Source of the DNA: Actinomyces sp. oral taxon 448 str. F0400
GTDB lineage: Bacteria > Actinomycetota > Actinomycetes > Actinomycetales > Actinomycetaceae
Assembly: GCF_000220835.1 (NCBI RefSeq)
Contig: NZ_GL985606.1
Coordinates: 2,014,330 to 2,078,329, forward strand
Reading direction: 5' to 3'
DNA: 64,000 nucleotides
In this document: positions 44,210-53,206 of the stretch, one piece after another
Numbering within the stretch: position 1 is the first letter of the stretch
Layout: the number at the start of each line of letters is the position of its first letter
Made by a program: the position numbers and the translations under genes
Notes under the pieces: generated by a model
The model's input: the letters and a program-made list of their open reading frames with translations, nothing else
Told to the model about the DNA's origin: nothing
Database searches by the model: none

Positions 44210-44400
44210 CGATGGCCTTTCGTTGGGACCGGTTTTGACGGGCCCATCCTAGCGGGGCGGACGCGCCGAGGGACAAGAAGATCCTGCAGCAGCGCGATTG
44301 AGCGACGGGACTCCCGCTCCCGATACACGCCCGCCCATGACCGACGGCGATGCCGCCAACCGCCGCGGGGTCGCTGAGGCGCCGACTGTCCGTCCCCGGG

Positions 44401-45279
44401 CTACTGTCTGCCCTCGGTCGGATCCCGGGGCTCGTCGTCAGAGGCATGCGACGCCCCGCCCTCCGTCTCATCGGGCGGCTCGGGCACTTCGACGTCGGGG
44501 GCGGGACGACCGCCGGGCGCGGACACCGGCGCGGCGGCCGGCCGCTTGAGCGCTTGAGCCCGAAGCATCTCGGAGACGACCTCGTCAGCGGACATCTTCT
44601 CGGCGTCCATCGCCTTCTTGACATCGGCGGCGTACAGGTCGACGTATTCCTGACCGGACAGCGCCATGAGTGAGTACATGATCTCGTCAGTGATCGAGCG
44701 CAGCACGAAACGATCGTTCTCCAGCCCCTTGTACCGGGAGAAATCCAACGGCTCACCGACGACGATCCCCACCCGATGCCGGGTCGAGGGGATCGCCTGG
44801 CCGATCGGCTGAGCAAGATCCGAGCCGATCATGGCCACCGGGATCACAGGGGCCCCCGTGGCCAGGGCGATGCGCGCCACCCCCGTCTTCCCCCGGTAGA
44901 GACGGCCGTCGGGACTGCGTGTGCCCTCGGGGTAGATGCCGAAGAGCTCACCGGATCTCACACGGTCGATGCCAGCCTGCAGGGCCGCCTGCGAGGCCCG
45001 GCCGCCCGAACGGTCCACGGGAATGGTGCCGACGGCTGTCATGAAGTTCTTGACGGCCCATCCTTTGAGCCCTCTGCCGGTGAAGTAGTCGGACTTGCCG
45101 ATGAAGGCGACCTCGCGGTCCACCAGCAGCGGCAGGAAGAAGGAGTCGATGACGGCCAGGTGGTTGGAGGCCAGGATCGCGGCCCCCTCGATCGGGATGC
45201 TCTCCTCCCCTCGGATCCACGGTTGATAGAGCATCTCCAGGGCGGGACCGACAGCGGTCTTGATGCCTCGGTACCCCAC
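44401..45279 (-). CDS. 1-acyl-sn-glycerol-3-phosphate acyltransferase (PlsC family)
   Basis: A 292-residue membrane-associated acyltransferase making phosphatidic acid. Motif I SNHLAVIDSFFLP (His-x4-Asp), motif III IYPEGTRSPDG, motif IV VIPVAMIG. The C-terminal 60 residues are Pro/Ala/Glu-rich and probably disordered. The GTG at 45279 (V-GYRGIKTAVGP) has AGGAGG 4 bases upstream; a longer GTG start at 45318 lacks one. Same relative place as M. tuberculosis Rv2182c. Divergent from the nuclease gene. Confidence 0.92.
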   Translation of the reverse strand: MGYRGIKTAVGPALEMLYQPWIRGEESIPIEGAAILASNHLAVIDSFFLPLLVDREVAFIGKSDYFTGRGLKGWAVKNFMTAVGTIPVDRSGGRASQAALQAGIDRVRSGELFGIYPEGTRSPDGRLYRGKTGVARIALATGAPVIPVAMIGSDLAQPIGQAIPSTRHRVGIVVGEPLDFSRYKGLENDRFVLRSITDEIMYSLMALSGQEYVDLYAADVKKAMDAEKMSADEVVSEMLRAQALKRPAAAPVSAPGGRPAPDVEVPEPPDETEGGASHASDDEPRDPTEGRQ

Positions 45280-45379
45280 GGGACCTCCTGTGCTCGGCGG
45301 CTGACTGGCGCTCTTCACCGGGTCCGTGGGCCCGCACGGACGGGCGCGGGCGCGGTTGGATCGGCGCCTTGGTGAAGTC

Positions 45380-45385
45380 TAGCCT
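45380..45385 (+). promoter_or_regulatory. leaderless -10 element of the DnaQ-UvrC gene
   Basis: TAGCCT, exactly 6 bases before the GTG at 45392; no Shine-Dalgarno site. Confidence 0.55.
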
Positions 45386-45391
45386 CGCACT

Positions 45392-47161
45392 GTGGTCGAT
45401 CATGCGCCTGTCGGACCCTCGATCGGAGGACTCGCGGGACCCGATGCCCCTGTCGACGCTCGGGCGCAGTTCCCGGACCGCTGCCCGAGCAGCAGCCGCA
45501 CCGCCGGCCTGCAGGCCTCTTTCGAGGATATGGGCACGCCTCTGCGAGAGGTGGCCTTCGTCGTGGTCGACCTGGAGACCACGGGCGGAGCGGCGGGCGC
45601 CCACGCCATCACCGAGATCGGGGCGGTGCGGGTGCGCGGCGGCACCGTCGAGGAAGAGTTCTCCACACTGGTCGACCCGGGCAGGGCCATCCCGGCGCAG
45701 ATCACGGTGCTGACCGGCATCACCAATGCGATGGTGGCCGGGGCCCCGTCGGTAGGCGAGGCGCTGGTCTCCTTCCTGGAATGGGCTCGCTGGTCCGAGG
45801 CGGACACGGTTCTGGTGGCGCACAACGCGCGCTTCGATGTCGGTCATCTGCGCCGGGCGTCCCGAGAACTGGCATTGCCCTGGCGGGAGCCGACAGTGCT
45901 GGACACCCTCGCCCTGGCCCGCCGGACCTGGGGGCGCTCGGATGTGCCCAACCACCGTCTGGGAACTCTGGCCTCCTTCGTCGGCTCCCCTACCAGGCCG
46001 ACTCACCGTGCCCTGGACGACGCGCGGGCCACCGTCGACGTCCTCCACGCCGCCCTTCAGGTCCTGGCTCCGCAGGGCGTCACCCATCTGGAGGATCTTG
46101 CCACGGCTACCGATCCGGTACCCGCGCGGCGCCGGATCAAGAGCCGCATGGCCGACGGACTGCCCACCGGGCCGGGCGTCTACCGTTTCCTCTCCCGAAC
46201 CGAGCAGGTCCTGTACGTCGGCTCGGCGGTCAACCTGCGCCGACGAGTGCGCTCGTACTTCACCGCTGCGGAGAAGCGGCCGACGATCGCCCGGATGCTG
46301 GAGACGGCCGTCGGGGTGCGGGTTATCGAGACGGCCACCGAGATCGAGGCGCGAGTGCGCGAGCTGCGGCTCATCGCCGAGCTCAACCCTCCGGCGAACC
46401 GACGCTCCCGGACACCGCAGCACCGGCCCTGGGTCCGCCTGGCGGACGCCCCCGAGCCGCACCTGGTGACGACGACGGCGCTGGCGAGCGACGACGTGCT
46501 CAGCGCCGTCGGTCCCTTCCCCTCGCGTTCGGCGGCCCGGGAGGCGATCCGCGCGGCCGAGTCGGTGCTGCGGCTGCGAGCCTGGGACGGGCGGGCGCTG
46601 AAGTCGCCGATCGCCGGCGGCACCTCGGCGGATACCGGCACCGCGATGCGCGCACTGTCGGGCGAGGTGGATCTGGTGGCCGTCCCCGTCCTAAGACGCG
46701 TGGAGGAGCTGGCCGCTCGGGAGCGTTACGAGGAGGCCGGAGCGTGGACCGCCCGCCTGCGCTCCCTGCTGCTGGGGGCGAGTCGGGCGGAGCGGGTCAG
46801 GCCGCTCCTGACGTGCCCGCATCTGATCGCGGCGCGGCGACGCGATGGCGGCGGCTGGGAGCTGGTCGCTGTACGCTGGGGGCGGCTGGCAGGAAGCATG
46901 ACCACACCAGCGGGGGCGGACCCGCGGCCCGCCGTCGATGCCCTGCGGGCGACGGCGCAGGTGGTCGAGCGCCCGCAGCGCGTGGGAATGGGCGCCGGTG
47001 TTGACGAGACCCTGCTGCTGGCGGACTGGGTGCTCGACGCCGGAGCGCGCCTGGTGGAGGTCGCGGACTGCGGGAATGAGGACGGGAGCGGCTGCGCCGT
47101 CCTGAGCTGGCCGATCGGAGCCGCTGCGCGCCATCGCCGGGTCCTCGACTCGGGACCCTAG
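45392..47161 (+). CDS. DEDDh exonuclease fused to a UvrC-type GIY-YIG nuclease
   Basis: A 589-residue two-domain nuclease. Residues 53-225 form a DnaQ/PolIII-epsilon-like 3'-5' exonuclease: FVVVDLETTGG, VAHNARFDVGHL and HRALDDARATVDVL supply the D-E-D-H-D set. Residues 245-330 form the GIY-YIG domain of UvrC: GPGVYRFLSRTEQVLYVGSAVNLRRRVRSYF, with catalytic Tyr and Arg. No UvrC RNase-H-like or helix-hairpin-helix part follows; residues 340-589 are uncharacterised. This architecture (M. tuberculosis Rv2191 / E. coli Cho-like) is thought to act in alternative nucleotide excision repair. Residues 1-50 are low complexity. Confidence 0.92.
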   Translation: MVDHAPVGPSIGGLAGPDAPVDARAQFPDRCPSSSRTAGLQASFEDMGTPLREVAFVVVDLETTGGAAGAHAITEIGAVRVRGGTVEEEFSTLVDPGRAIPAQITVLTGITNAMVAGAPSVGEALVSFLEWARWSEADTVLVAHNARFDVGHLRRASRELALPWREPTVLDTLALARRTWGRSDVPNHRLGTLASFVGSPTRPTHRALDDARATVDVLHAALQVLAPQGVTHLEDLATATDPVPARRRIKSRMADGLPTGPGVYRFLSRTEQVLYVGSAVNLRRRVRSYFTAAEKRPTIARMLETAVGVRVIETATEIEARVRELRLIAELNPPANRRSRTPQHRPWVRLADAPEPHLVTTTALASDDVLSAVGPFPSRSAAREAIRAAESVLRLRAWDGRALKSPIAGGTSADTGTAMRALSGEVDLVAVPVLRRVEELAARERYEEAGAWTARLRSLLLGASRAERVRPLLTCPHLIAARRRDGGGWELVAVRWGRLAGSMTTPAGADPRPAVDALRATAQVVERPQRVGMGAGVDETLLLADWVLDAGARLVEVADCGNEDGSGCAVLSWPIGAAARHRRVLDSGP

Positions 47162-47325
47162 CCGGTCGGAATCCGAGTCCCCCACGAAAGTCGAATTGCG
47201 CGGGCGGGGACGAAACGCCGGGGATGCGGGAATTCCGCCGAGAACCCCGCCTTCACCCGGATCGGCCGGAACCGACCCCGATCCAGAGGGGGCGCCGGGC
47301 CTCGCCCCGGACGAAAACGAATCGG

Positions 47326-47769
47326 TCAGCCGGCCGGGACGACCGCGCCGCGCCGAGCCCGAAAGGCCTTGGTCACGCCTTCCTGGAGAGCCATCGGGTC
47401 GAGAGGACGGGGCACAACGGCCTCGGCCTTGGACCAGGCGGCGAGCCAGTCGTCCTGCGGACGGGCAGTGAGCAGCACCACCGGGGGACGACTGTCGAGC
47501 TCGGTGAACAGCTCGTGGGCCAGACCCATGCCGCCGAACTTCTTGGTCTCGGCGTCCAGCACAAGGACGTCAAAAGGCGCCTTCCCCTCTTTGGCCCGAT
47601 CCCTGATGGCCAGCCTCACGCCTTCGGCCGTGGCGGCTCTGGTCCAGGACACCAGCGGCAGTCCCCTGGCGGGGCGCCGGCCGACGCCCTCGATCACCTC
47701 CTGACGCACCGAGGCGTCGTCGGAGAAGACGAGGAGCTCGAGACGGTCGGTCGCGGCCTGGTCGGTCAT
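47326..47769 (-). CDS. atypical single-domain receiver (CheY-like) protein
   Basis: A 147-residue protein covering one receiver fold. Seen: LLVFSDDASV (acidic pair Asp17-Asp18), the expected phospho-acceptor Asp72 in VLVLDAETKK, Thr101 in VVLLTARP, but Arg121 (VPRPLD) in place of the invariant Lys, so phosphoryl signalling may be altered. No output domain and no histidine kinase nearby. TTGGAGG precedes the ATG at 47769; longer frames run into the sod promoter. The role is unknown. Confidence 0.75.
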   Translation of the reverse strand: MTDQAATDRLELLVFSDDASVRQEVIEGVGRRPARGLPLVSWTRAATAEGVRLAIRDRAKEGKAPFDVLVLDAETKKFGGMGLAHELFTELDSRPPVVLLTARPQDDWLAAWSKAEAVVPRPLDPMALQEGVTKAFRARRGAVVPAG

Positions 47770-47950
47770 GCTGTCCTCCAAGACGGGGCGGGGCTCTTCC
47801 GCAGTCAGTGTAATCGCCCACGCGGTCCCGTCCGACTCACCAATCAGCGTATACCATGAATGCTGTCCGATACGGCGGGTCCTAACTATGGAACCGCTTA
47901 TGGAACCGATCGCATCCGACCCGCGAACCCACCGATGAAAGGCACGCACC

Positions 47951-48574
47951 ATGGCCCTGTACACACTTCCCGAGCTTCCCTACGACTACGCAGCCCTCGA
48001 GCCCCACATCTCCGGGCGGATCATGGAGCTCCACCACGACAAGCACCACGCCGCCTACGTCGCCGGCGCCAACACCGCCCTGGACAAGCTCCGGGCCGCC
48101 CGCGCCGCCGATGACTTCGCCGCGGTGAACCTGTGGGAGAAGAACCTCGCCTTCAACCTCGGCGGTCACATCAACCACTCGATCTTCTGGAAGAACCTCT
48201 CCCCGAACGGCGGCGGCGAACCCGAGGGCGAGCTGGCGGAGGCGATCAGGGACTCCTTCGGCTCCTTCGAGGCGTTCAAGAAGCATTTCACCGCCACAGC
48301 GCTGGGCATCCAGGGCTCGGGCTGGGCGGTGCTCGCCTACGACTCCGTGGCCGGCGGGCTCGTCATCTTCCAGCTCTTCGACCAGCAGGGCAACGTTCCG
48401 GTCGGCACTATCCCGCTCTTCCAGGTCGACATGTGGGAGCACGCCTTCTACCTCGACTACCTCAATGTCAAGGCCGACTACGTCAAGGCCATCTGGAACA
48501 TCGTCAATTGGCAGGACGTGTCCGAGCGTCTGGCCGCAGCGGTCGCTCGTACCGAGTCACTCATCGTGCGCTGA
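47951..48574 (+). CDS. sodA: superoxide dismutase (Fe/Mn)
   Basis: A 207-residue Fe/Mn superoxide dismutase. Metal ligands: His in [13 protein letters not shown] (residue 28 region), His in [13 protein letters not shown], and Asp/His in [25 protein letters not shown] and FDQQGN are family typical. The Gly/Gln markers for Fe versus Mn use are mixed, so the metal is left open. No signal peptide. GAAAGG before the ATG; a strong terminator follows. Confidence 0.97.
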   Translation: MALYTLPELPYDYAALEPHISGRIMELHHDKHHAAYVAGANTALDKLRAARAADDFAAVNLWEKNLAFNLGGHINHSIFWKNLSPNGGGEPEGELAEAIRDSFGSFEAFKKHFTATALGIQGSGWAVLAYDSVAGGLVIFQLFDQQGNVPVGTIPLFQVDMWEHAFYLDYLNVKADYVKAIWNIVNWQDVSERLAAAVARTESLIVR

Positions 48575-48592
48575 GGGTCGGACACGCAGAGG

Positions 48593-48634
48593 GCCGGCCG
48601 GACCCAGGTCAACGACTCCTGGGCTCCGGCCGGC
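48593..48634 (+). terminator. strong hairpin terminator after sodA
   Basis: GCCGGCCGGACCCAGG (48593-48608) pairs with CCTGGGCTCCGGCCGGC (48618-48634) with one bulged base; 9-base loop. It sits 19 bases past the sodA stop, before the convergent FKBP gene. Confidence 0.75.
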
Positions 48635-48692
48635 GTGAGGACCCTTAACGGGTCCGCCGTGCCCGCTGAGAGCTCGCGGACCCAGAGCTTGG

Positions 48693-49676
48693 TCAGAGCT
48701 TGGTCTCGATATCCATGACGTAGGCCGCAGCGGGTGCGGGTGCGGTGGATCCCCTCCTCGTGGCGGTCCCGGCCGCCTGAAGCAGAACCACGCGCGAACC
48801 CACCGGAACTCCGATGAGATCCGCCAGCCCCGGAGCCTGGGCCATGGTGATCGTCTGAGGCAGGCCTGTGTCCCAGGTGGACTCGGAGGCGGAATCGTCC
48901 CACGTGGTCATGGCCGTGTTGACGCCTATGACGTCCTGATCGGTGATCGGATCGCCCGTACCGCGTGCCAGGACGATGACCTTGGTCTCGGTGGGCTCCG
49001 TCGCCCCCTCGGCCACCGAGACCGTTGCGGGGGCACCGAGGTCACCAGAGACCGACACACCCCAGGACGCCGCATCCGCCTCACCCTCCATGGTGGCTCC
49101 GGCGGTGGAGGGTGCGGCCACGACGTCGACGACGAAGACGAGCGGGCCGGTCGGTCGGCCCTGACTCTGATCGTCGCCGTAAGCGAGATCAGAGGGGACG
49201 CCCACCAGGAGCCGATCACCCACCCGGTGCCCCACCAGGCCGCAACGCCAGCCGTCGACGACTCCCCGCAGGGAGAAGCTCGACGGCTCTCCGCGGTCGA
49301 ACGAGGAGTCGAAGGTGGCGTCGGAGTCCCACTGCCATCCCGCGTAGTTCACCGTCACGAACGAATACGCCTCCACCTCGGGACCGTCCCCCTGGCTCAG
49401 GGTCTTGACGGTGAGATTGTCAGGCGCCAGCTCACCGCTCCAGGTCAGGCTCGGTGCGGAGCCTGGGTCTGCGGAGACCCCCGGCAGGGCCGAGGAGTCG
49501 GAATCGATGGTGAGGGTCGAGCAGTCGACGGGTTGAGACGTCGTCGGCGTGGGTGTCGCCCCGGCGGCGTCGGTCGATACCGACTCGGAATCGGTGCCGC
49601 CGCCCGAGCAGCCGGTGAGGGCCAGCGCGACGGCGAGGGCGGAAGCCGACAGTGCGAGAGGCCGACGACGCGCCAC
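48693..49676 (-). CDS. FKBP-type peptidyl-prolyl isomerase lipoprotein with two FKBP-like domains
   Basis: A 327-residue exported lipoprotein: signal peptide to the lipobox LTGC (Cys23), then a Ser/Thr linker. Domain 1 (about residues 60-178) is a clear FKBP: YSFVTVNYAGWQWDSDATFDSSFDRG...GWRCGLVGHRVGDRLLVGVPSDLAYGD. Domain 2 (about 195-327) is a diverged copy with VIVLARGTGDPI, STWDTGLPQTITM and LADLIGVPVGSRVVLL, missing several proline-pocket aromatics. It would assist folding of exported proteins at the membrane. GTG start with GAGGAG upstream; 26 bases after the ErpA gene, likely one transcript. Confidence 0.9.
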   Translation of the reverse strand: MARRRPLALSASALAVALALTGCSGGGTDSESVSTDAAGATPTPTTSQPVDCSTLTIDSDSSALPGVSADPGSAPSLTWSGELAPDNLTVKTLSQGDGPEVEAYSFVTVNYAGWQWDSDATFDSSFDRGEPSSFSLRGVVDGWRCGLVGHRVGDRLLVGVPSDLAYGDDQSQGRPTGPLVFVVDVVAAPSTAGATMEGEADAASWGVSVSGDLGAPATVSVAEGATEPTETKVIVLARGTGDPITDQDVIGVNTAMTTWDDSASESTWDTGLPQTITMAQAPGLADLIGVPVGSRVVLLQAAGTATRRGSTAPAPAAAYVMDIETKL

Positions 49677-49702
49677 CGAGTCTCCTCGAGTCGGGGGCGG
49701 GA

Positions 49703-50095
49703 TCAGTTGAAGGACTCCCCGCAGGCGCAGGTCCCCGCCGCGTTCGGATTGTCGATCGTGAACCCCTGCTTCTCGATGGAGTCGGCGAAATCGATGGTGG
49801 CGCCGGCCAGGTAAGGCACACTCATCCGGTCCACGACGACCTCGATGCTCTCGAGCTCAGCACCACCGGTCGAGAAGGAGCGGACGGCGTCGCCGTCGAG
49901 CAGGCGCTCGTCGAAGTAGAGCTGGTAGACCAGGCCGGAACAGCCGCCGGGCTGAACGGCCACGCGCAGGCGCAGGTCGTCGCGCCCCTCCTGCACCAGG
50001 AGACTGGCGACCTTGGCGGCGGCGGCCTCGGTGAGCAGAACCTCGTGCTCGGGGGCCTCGGCGGTCGTATCTGCGGTCAGGGTGGTCTCTGCCAT
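49703..50095 (-). CDS. erpA: iron-sulfur cluster insertion protein, ErpA/IscA family
   Basis: A 130-residue A-type Fe-S carrier. The three conserved Cys are present: GGCSGLVY (about residue 51) and GTCACGESFN at the C-terminus. The body VLLTEAAAAKVASLL and VDRMSVPYLAGATIDFADSIEKQGF is family typical. It transfers [2Fe-2S]/[4Fe-4S] clusters to client enzymes such as aconitase. GAGGAG precedes the ATG. Placed upstream of the FKBP lipoprotein gene. Confidence 0.95.
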   Translation of the reverse strand: MAETTLTADTTAEAPEHEVLLTEAAAAKVASLLVQEGRDDLRLRVAVQPGGCSGLVYQLYFDERLLDGDAVRSFSTGGAELESIEVVVDRMSVPYLAGATIDFADSIEKQGFTIDNPNAAGTCACGESFN

Positions 50096-50249
50096 GTCAT
50101 TCTCCTCGTGAACGGTCGGGTACTCGCGGACTCACGGTCCCAACGCCCCGATGGGGCACCTTGTTCGACACCACCCTACGTCGTCAACCCGCTGCTACCC
50201 GCGTGACGACGCTCACTGGGAGCGGGGCACGCTCCGCTCGCGAACGCGA

Positions 50250-51917
50250 TCAGGCCAGCGCCACCAACTCGAGATAGTCCTCGCTCCACAGATCCTCGTC
50301 GCCGTCGGGCAGGAGGAGCACCCGGTCGGGACCCAGGGCCTCGACCGCCCCCTCGTCGTGGGTGACGAGCACGACGGCGCCGGCGAAGGTCCCCAGCGCC
50401 CGGAGAATCTCCTCGCGACTGGCCGGGTCGAGGTTGTTGGTGGGTTCGTCCAGCAGCAGGACGTTGGCGCTGGAGACGACCAGCAGGGCCAGCGCCAAGC
50501 GGGTTTTCTCGCCGCCGGACAGGACTCGGGCGGGCTTGTCGGCGTCGGCGCCGGAGAACAGGAAGGAGCCGAGCACGCTGCGCACCTGCGTGTCGTCCAG
50601 GCCCGGGGCGGCGCTGCGCAGATTCTCCACGACGGTCCGGGAGGTGTCGATCGTCTCGTGCTCCTGGGCGTAGTAGCCGATCTTGAGGCCGTGGCCCACG
50701 ATGACCTCGCCCGAATCGGGCTCCTCCACCCCGCCGAGCAGGCGCAGCAGGGTCGTCTTGCCGGCGCCGTTGAGGCCCAGGACGACGACGCGGCTACCGC
50801 GATCGATGGCCAGGTCCACGCCTGCGAAGACCTCCAGGGAGCCGTAGGCCTTGGACAGGCCGCTCGCGCGCAGCGGGGTCTTGCCGCAGGGGGCGGGATC
50901 GGGGAAGCGCAGACGGGCGACCCTCTCGGCGATCCGCTCATCCTCCAGACCCTCCATGAGGCGGTCGGCGCGCTTGAGCATCTGCTGAGCCGCGACGGCC
51001 TTGGTCGCCTTGGCGCGCATCTTCTCCCCCTGAGCGCGCAGAGCGGCGGCCTTCTTCTCCGCGTTGGCGCGCTCGCGACGACGGCGATGCTCATCGTCCG
51101 CCCGCTGCTTGAGATAGGCGTCCCAGCCCAGGTGATAGACGTCGAGGACGCCTCGATCCGCATCCAGGTGCATGATCTGGTTGACGGTGTTGCGCAGGAG
51201 CTCGACGTCGTGGCTGATGACGATGAAGCCGCCGGAGTAGGCGCGCAGATGGTCGCGCAGCCACAGCACGGAGTCGTGGTCGAGATGGTTGGTGGGCTCA
51301 TCCAGCAGCAGCGTGTCGGGCCGCTGGAAGAGAACTCGGGCGAGTTCGACGCGGCGCCGCTGGCCGCCCGACAGCGTGCCGATCTCCTGGTCCAGGACCC
51401 GATCGGGCAGCCCGAGAGCGGCGGCGATGCGCGCCGCCTCACTCGCGGCCGCGTAGCCGCCGGCCATGGTGAACTCGTGGTCCACACGCGTGTAGCGGTC
51501 CAGGGCCTTGGCCATGGCGTCGCCCTCGGTGGTGGCAATCCGCTCCTCCGCTTCGCGAATGCGGACCAGAAGGGTGTCAATGCCGCGGGCGGAGAGAATA
51601 CGGTCCCGGGCGGCCTCGGTGAGGTCCCCGACCCTGGTGTCCTGAGGGAGGTACCCGACCGATCCGTTGCAGGAGATGGTGCCCTCGTGCTCGACGGCCT
51701 CCAGGCCATGGCGGTCGTCGGCATCGGCGACCGCGTGGCCGGTGCCCTGCTCGACGGAAGCGGCGGCCAGAAGCTTGGTCATGGTGGTCTTACCGGCGCC
51801 ATTGCGTCCGACCAGCCCGATGCGCATGCCCTTATCCACCCTGAAGGTCGCACCGGCGACGAGCTGGCGGGCGCCGATGCGCATGATGAGGTCCTGGACG
51901 TTGATCACGCGCGCCAT
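50250..51917 (-). CDS. ABC-F family ATPase
   Basis: A 555-residue soluble protein with two ABC domains and no membrane segments. Domain 1: Walker A GLVGRNGAGKTTMTK, signature LSGGQRRRVELARVLF, Walker B LLLDEPTNHLD. A charged linker (about residues 245-320, RRRRERANAEKKAAALRAQ) corresponds to the P-site tRNA-interacting motif. Domain 2: VLGLNGAGKTTLLRLL, LSGGEKTRLALALLV, LLLDEPTNNLD. ABC-F proteins act on ribosomes, in translation rescue or antibiotic protection; subgroup not assigned. The ATG at 51917 gives MARVINVQDL; no clear ribosome site. Confidence 0.93.
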   Translation of the reverse strand: MARVINVQDLIMRIGARQLVAGATFRVDKGMRIGLVGRNGAGKTTMTKLLAAASVEQGTGHAVADADDRHGLEAVEHEGTISCNGSVGYLPQDTRVGDLTEAARDRILSARGIDTLLVRIREAEERIATTEGDAMAKALDRYTRVDHEFTMAGGYAAASEAARIAAALGLPDRVLDQEIGTLSGGQRRRVELARVLFQRPDTLLLDEPTNHLDHDSVLWLRDHLRAYSGGFIVISHDVELLRNTVNQIMHLDADRGVLDVYHLGWDAYLKQRADDEHRRRRERANAEKKAAALRAQGEKMRAKATKAVAAQQMLKRADRLMEGLEDERIAERVARLRFPDPAPCGKTPLRASGLSKAYGSLEVFAGVDLAIDRGSRVVVLGLNGAGKTTLLRLLGGVEEPDSGEVIVGHGLKIGYYAQEHETIDTSRTVVENLRSAAPGLDDTQVRSVLGSFLFSGADADKPARVLSGGEKTRLALALLVVSSANVLLLDEPTNNLDPASREEILRALGTFAGAVVLVTHDEGAVEALGPDRVLLLPDGDEDLWSEDYLELVALA

Positions 51918-52106
51918 CGTACGATCGGTGCGGGACGCTCCCCGACGCGGCGACGGCGGGAAGCACCCGGTCATCGGTCACAGTGACGGTCATATGCCAG
52001 TCGCCGTACGGTCAGCGCTGGTCGCGCCGCCGATCACTCGATCACTCATCTGCGCAGTCCCGGGCGGATCGCTGCGTATCTTACGGAGCCGTGCGTCTGG
52101 CGATTC

Positions 52107-52820
52107 TCAATCCCACCACATCCAGGTCCCCAGCGGCCCGCGCGTCCAATTCCGGCGCAGGGGCCGCATCTCATCGGGCACGGACTCGGCGTCCAGACTG
52201 TAGCGGGTGCGGACCGTCTCCCACAGGGCGAGGCATCGGCAGTGCTCGTCGTGGATCTCGCAGACTTCGAGCCCGAGCAGGTCGGGATCCGCGATCCACA
52301 GGGCTTCGACACTCACCCGCTCGTCATGGCGCTGGGGGCCGATGGCGTAGCCGGACAGGCGCACGCGCCCCTGAGCGCGGACGCAAGCCCGCAAAAGCGC
52401 CCCCGTAGTCGGCGCGAGGTTCTGCCGATCCCCCAGCTGAGCAGGCGGAAGGATCTCCAGAAGCCGACGGGCGGTGCGCGGGCCCAGGTCATGGTAAGGG
52501 GTGTAGTCGTCCTGAGGCACGCCGTCGACAATCAGGCCGTACGGGCCGCGACCGTACTCGGCGGGAATGGTGATCGAGCGCATCTCGTCGCGACACCGGG
52601 CGAGCTCGCGCCACAGGCCGACGGTCACGGTCCAGCCGCGGGGCCCGTACAGCCCGTCCTCCGCCTCCCGGTCGGGGTCCCGGCCCTGCCGAGGAGTCGC
52701 GCGGGGGCCGGCGCCGCCGGCCCCGTCGACCGTCCCCTCTCTCGTTCCATCGCTCGTATCGCGAGCTGTTCCGGTGGGGAGCTGGGCTGGGTCAATGTCG
52801 GGGGTGGTCGTCGTGGTCAT
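52107..52820 (-). CDS. hypothetical protein
   Basis: A 237-residue soluble protein I do not recognise. Residues 1-60 are Thr/Asp/Gly-rich and low complexity; the body from residue 62 (GLYGPRGWTVTVGLWRELAR, YGRGPYGLIVDGVPQDDYTPYHDLG, RRLLEILPPAQLGDRQNLAP) looks folded, ending in the Trp-rich GTWMWWD. Five Cys residues do not form an obvious zinc site. GAGGAG precedes the ATG at 52820; longer frames to 53045 are unsupported. Third-position GC matches neighbours, so it is a genuine gene. No operon partner. Confidence 0.7.
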   Translation of the reverse strand: MTTTTTPDIDPAQLPTGTARDTSDGTREGTVDGAGGAGPRATPRQGRDPDREAEDGLYGPRGWTVTVGLWRELARCRDEMRSITIPAEYGRGPYGLIVDGVPQDDYTPYHDLGPRTARRLLEILPPAQLGDRQNLAPTTGALLRACVRAQGRVRLSGYAIGPQRHDERVSVEALWIADPDLLGLEVCEIHDEHCRCLALWETVRTRYSLDAESVPDEMRPLRRNWTRGPLGTWMWWD

Positions 52821-53206
52821 GGCAAGGCTCCTCGGCGTATCGCGGTCTGCAGCGGCGTCCTCGCCGCCCGGTCCGAGTGTGGGTGAGAAAGGATCCGCTC
52901 CGCTGAGCACCTGTGGACACCGGCTCCCGAGGGCACCGCGGACGGCGCGTGTGGAGCCCGGTGGATCCGCCCGCGCTCCGGACCCGTGTAAGCGCAACGA
53001 GCCGCGTCGGGTCGAGAACGGCGCTATAAGCACCGCTCGTCGCAACTGTACGGACCCGTGGTCGTAGTCCCGTCAATGGATCTGACCACGTGCAGCGATC
53101 ATCGCGCTATCCTGCACTTCAGTCCCATCTCCTCGGGACGGTCCCAACCCTGGCCCCGGGTCCCCGCGGCGTCGCGGGAGGGTCCAGGACCGACGAAAGG
53201 CCCTCG

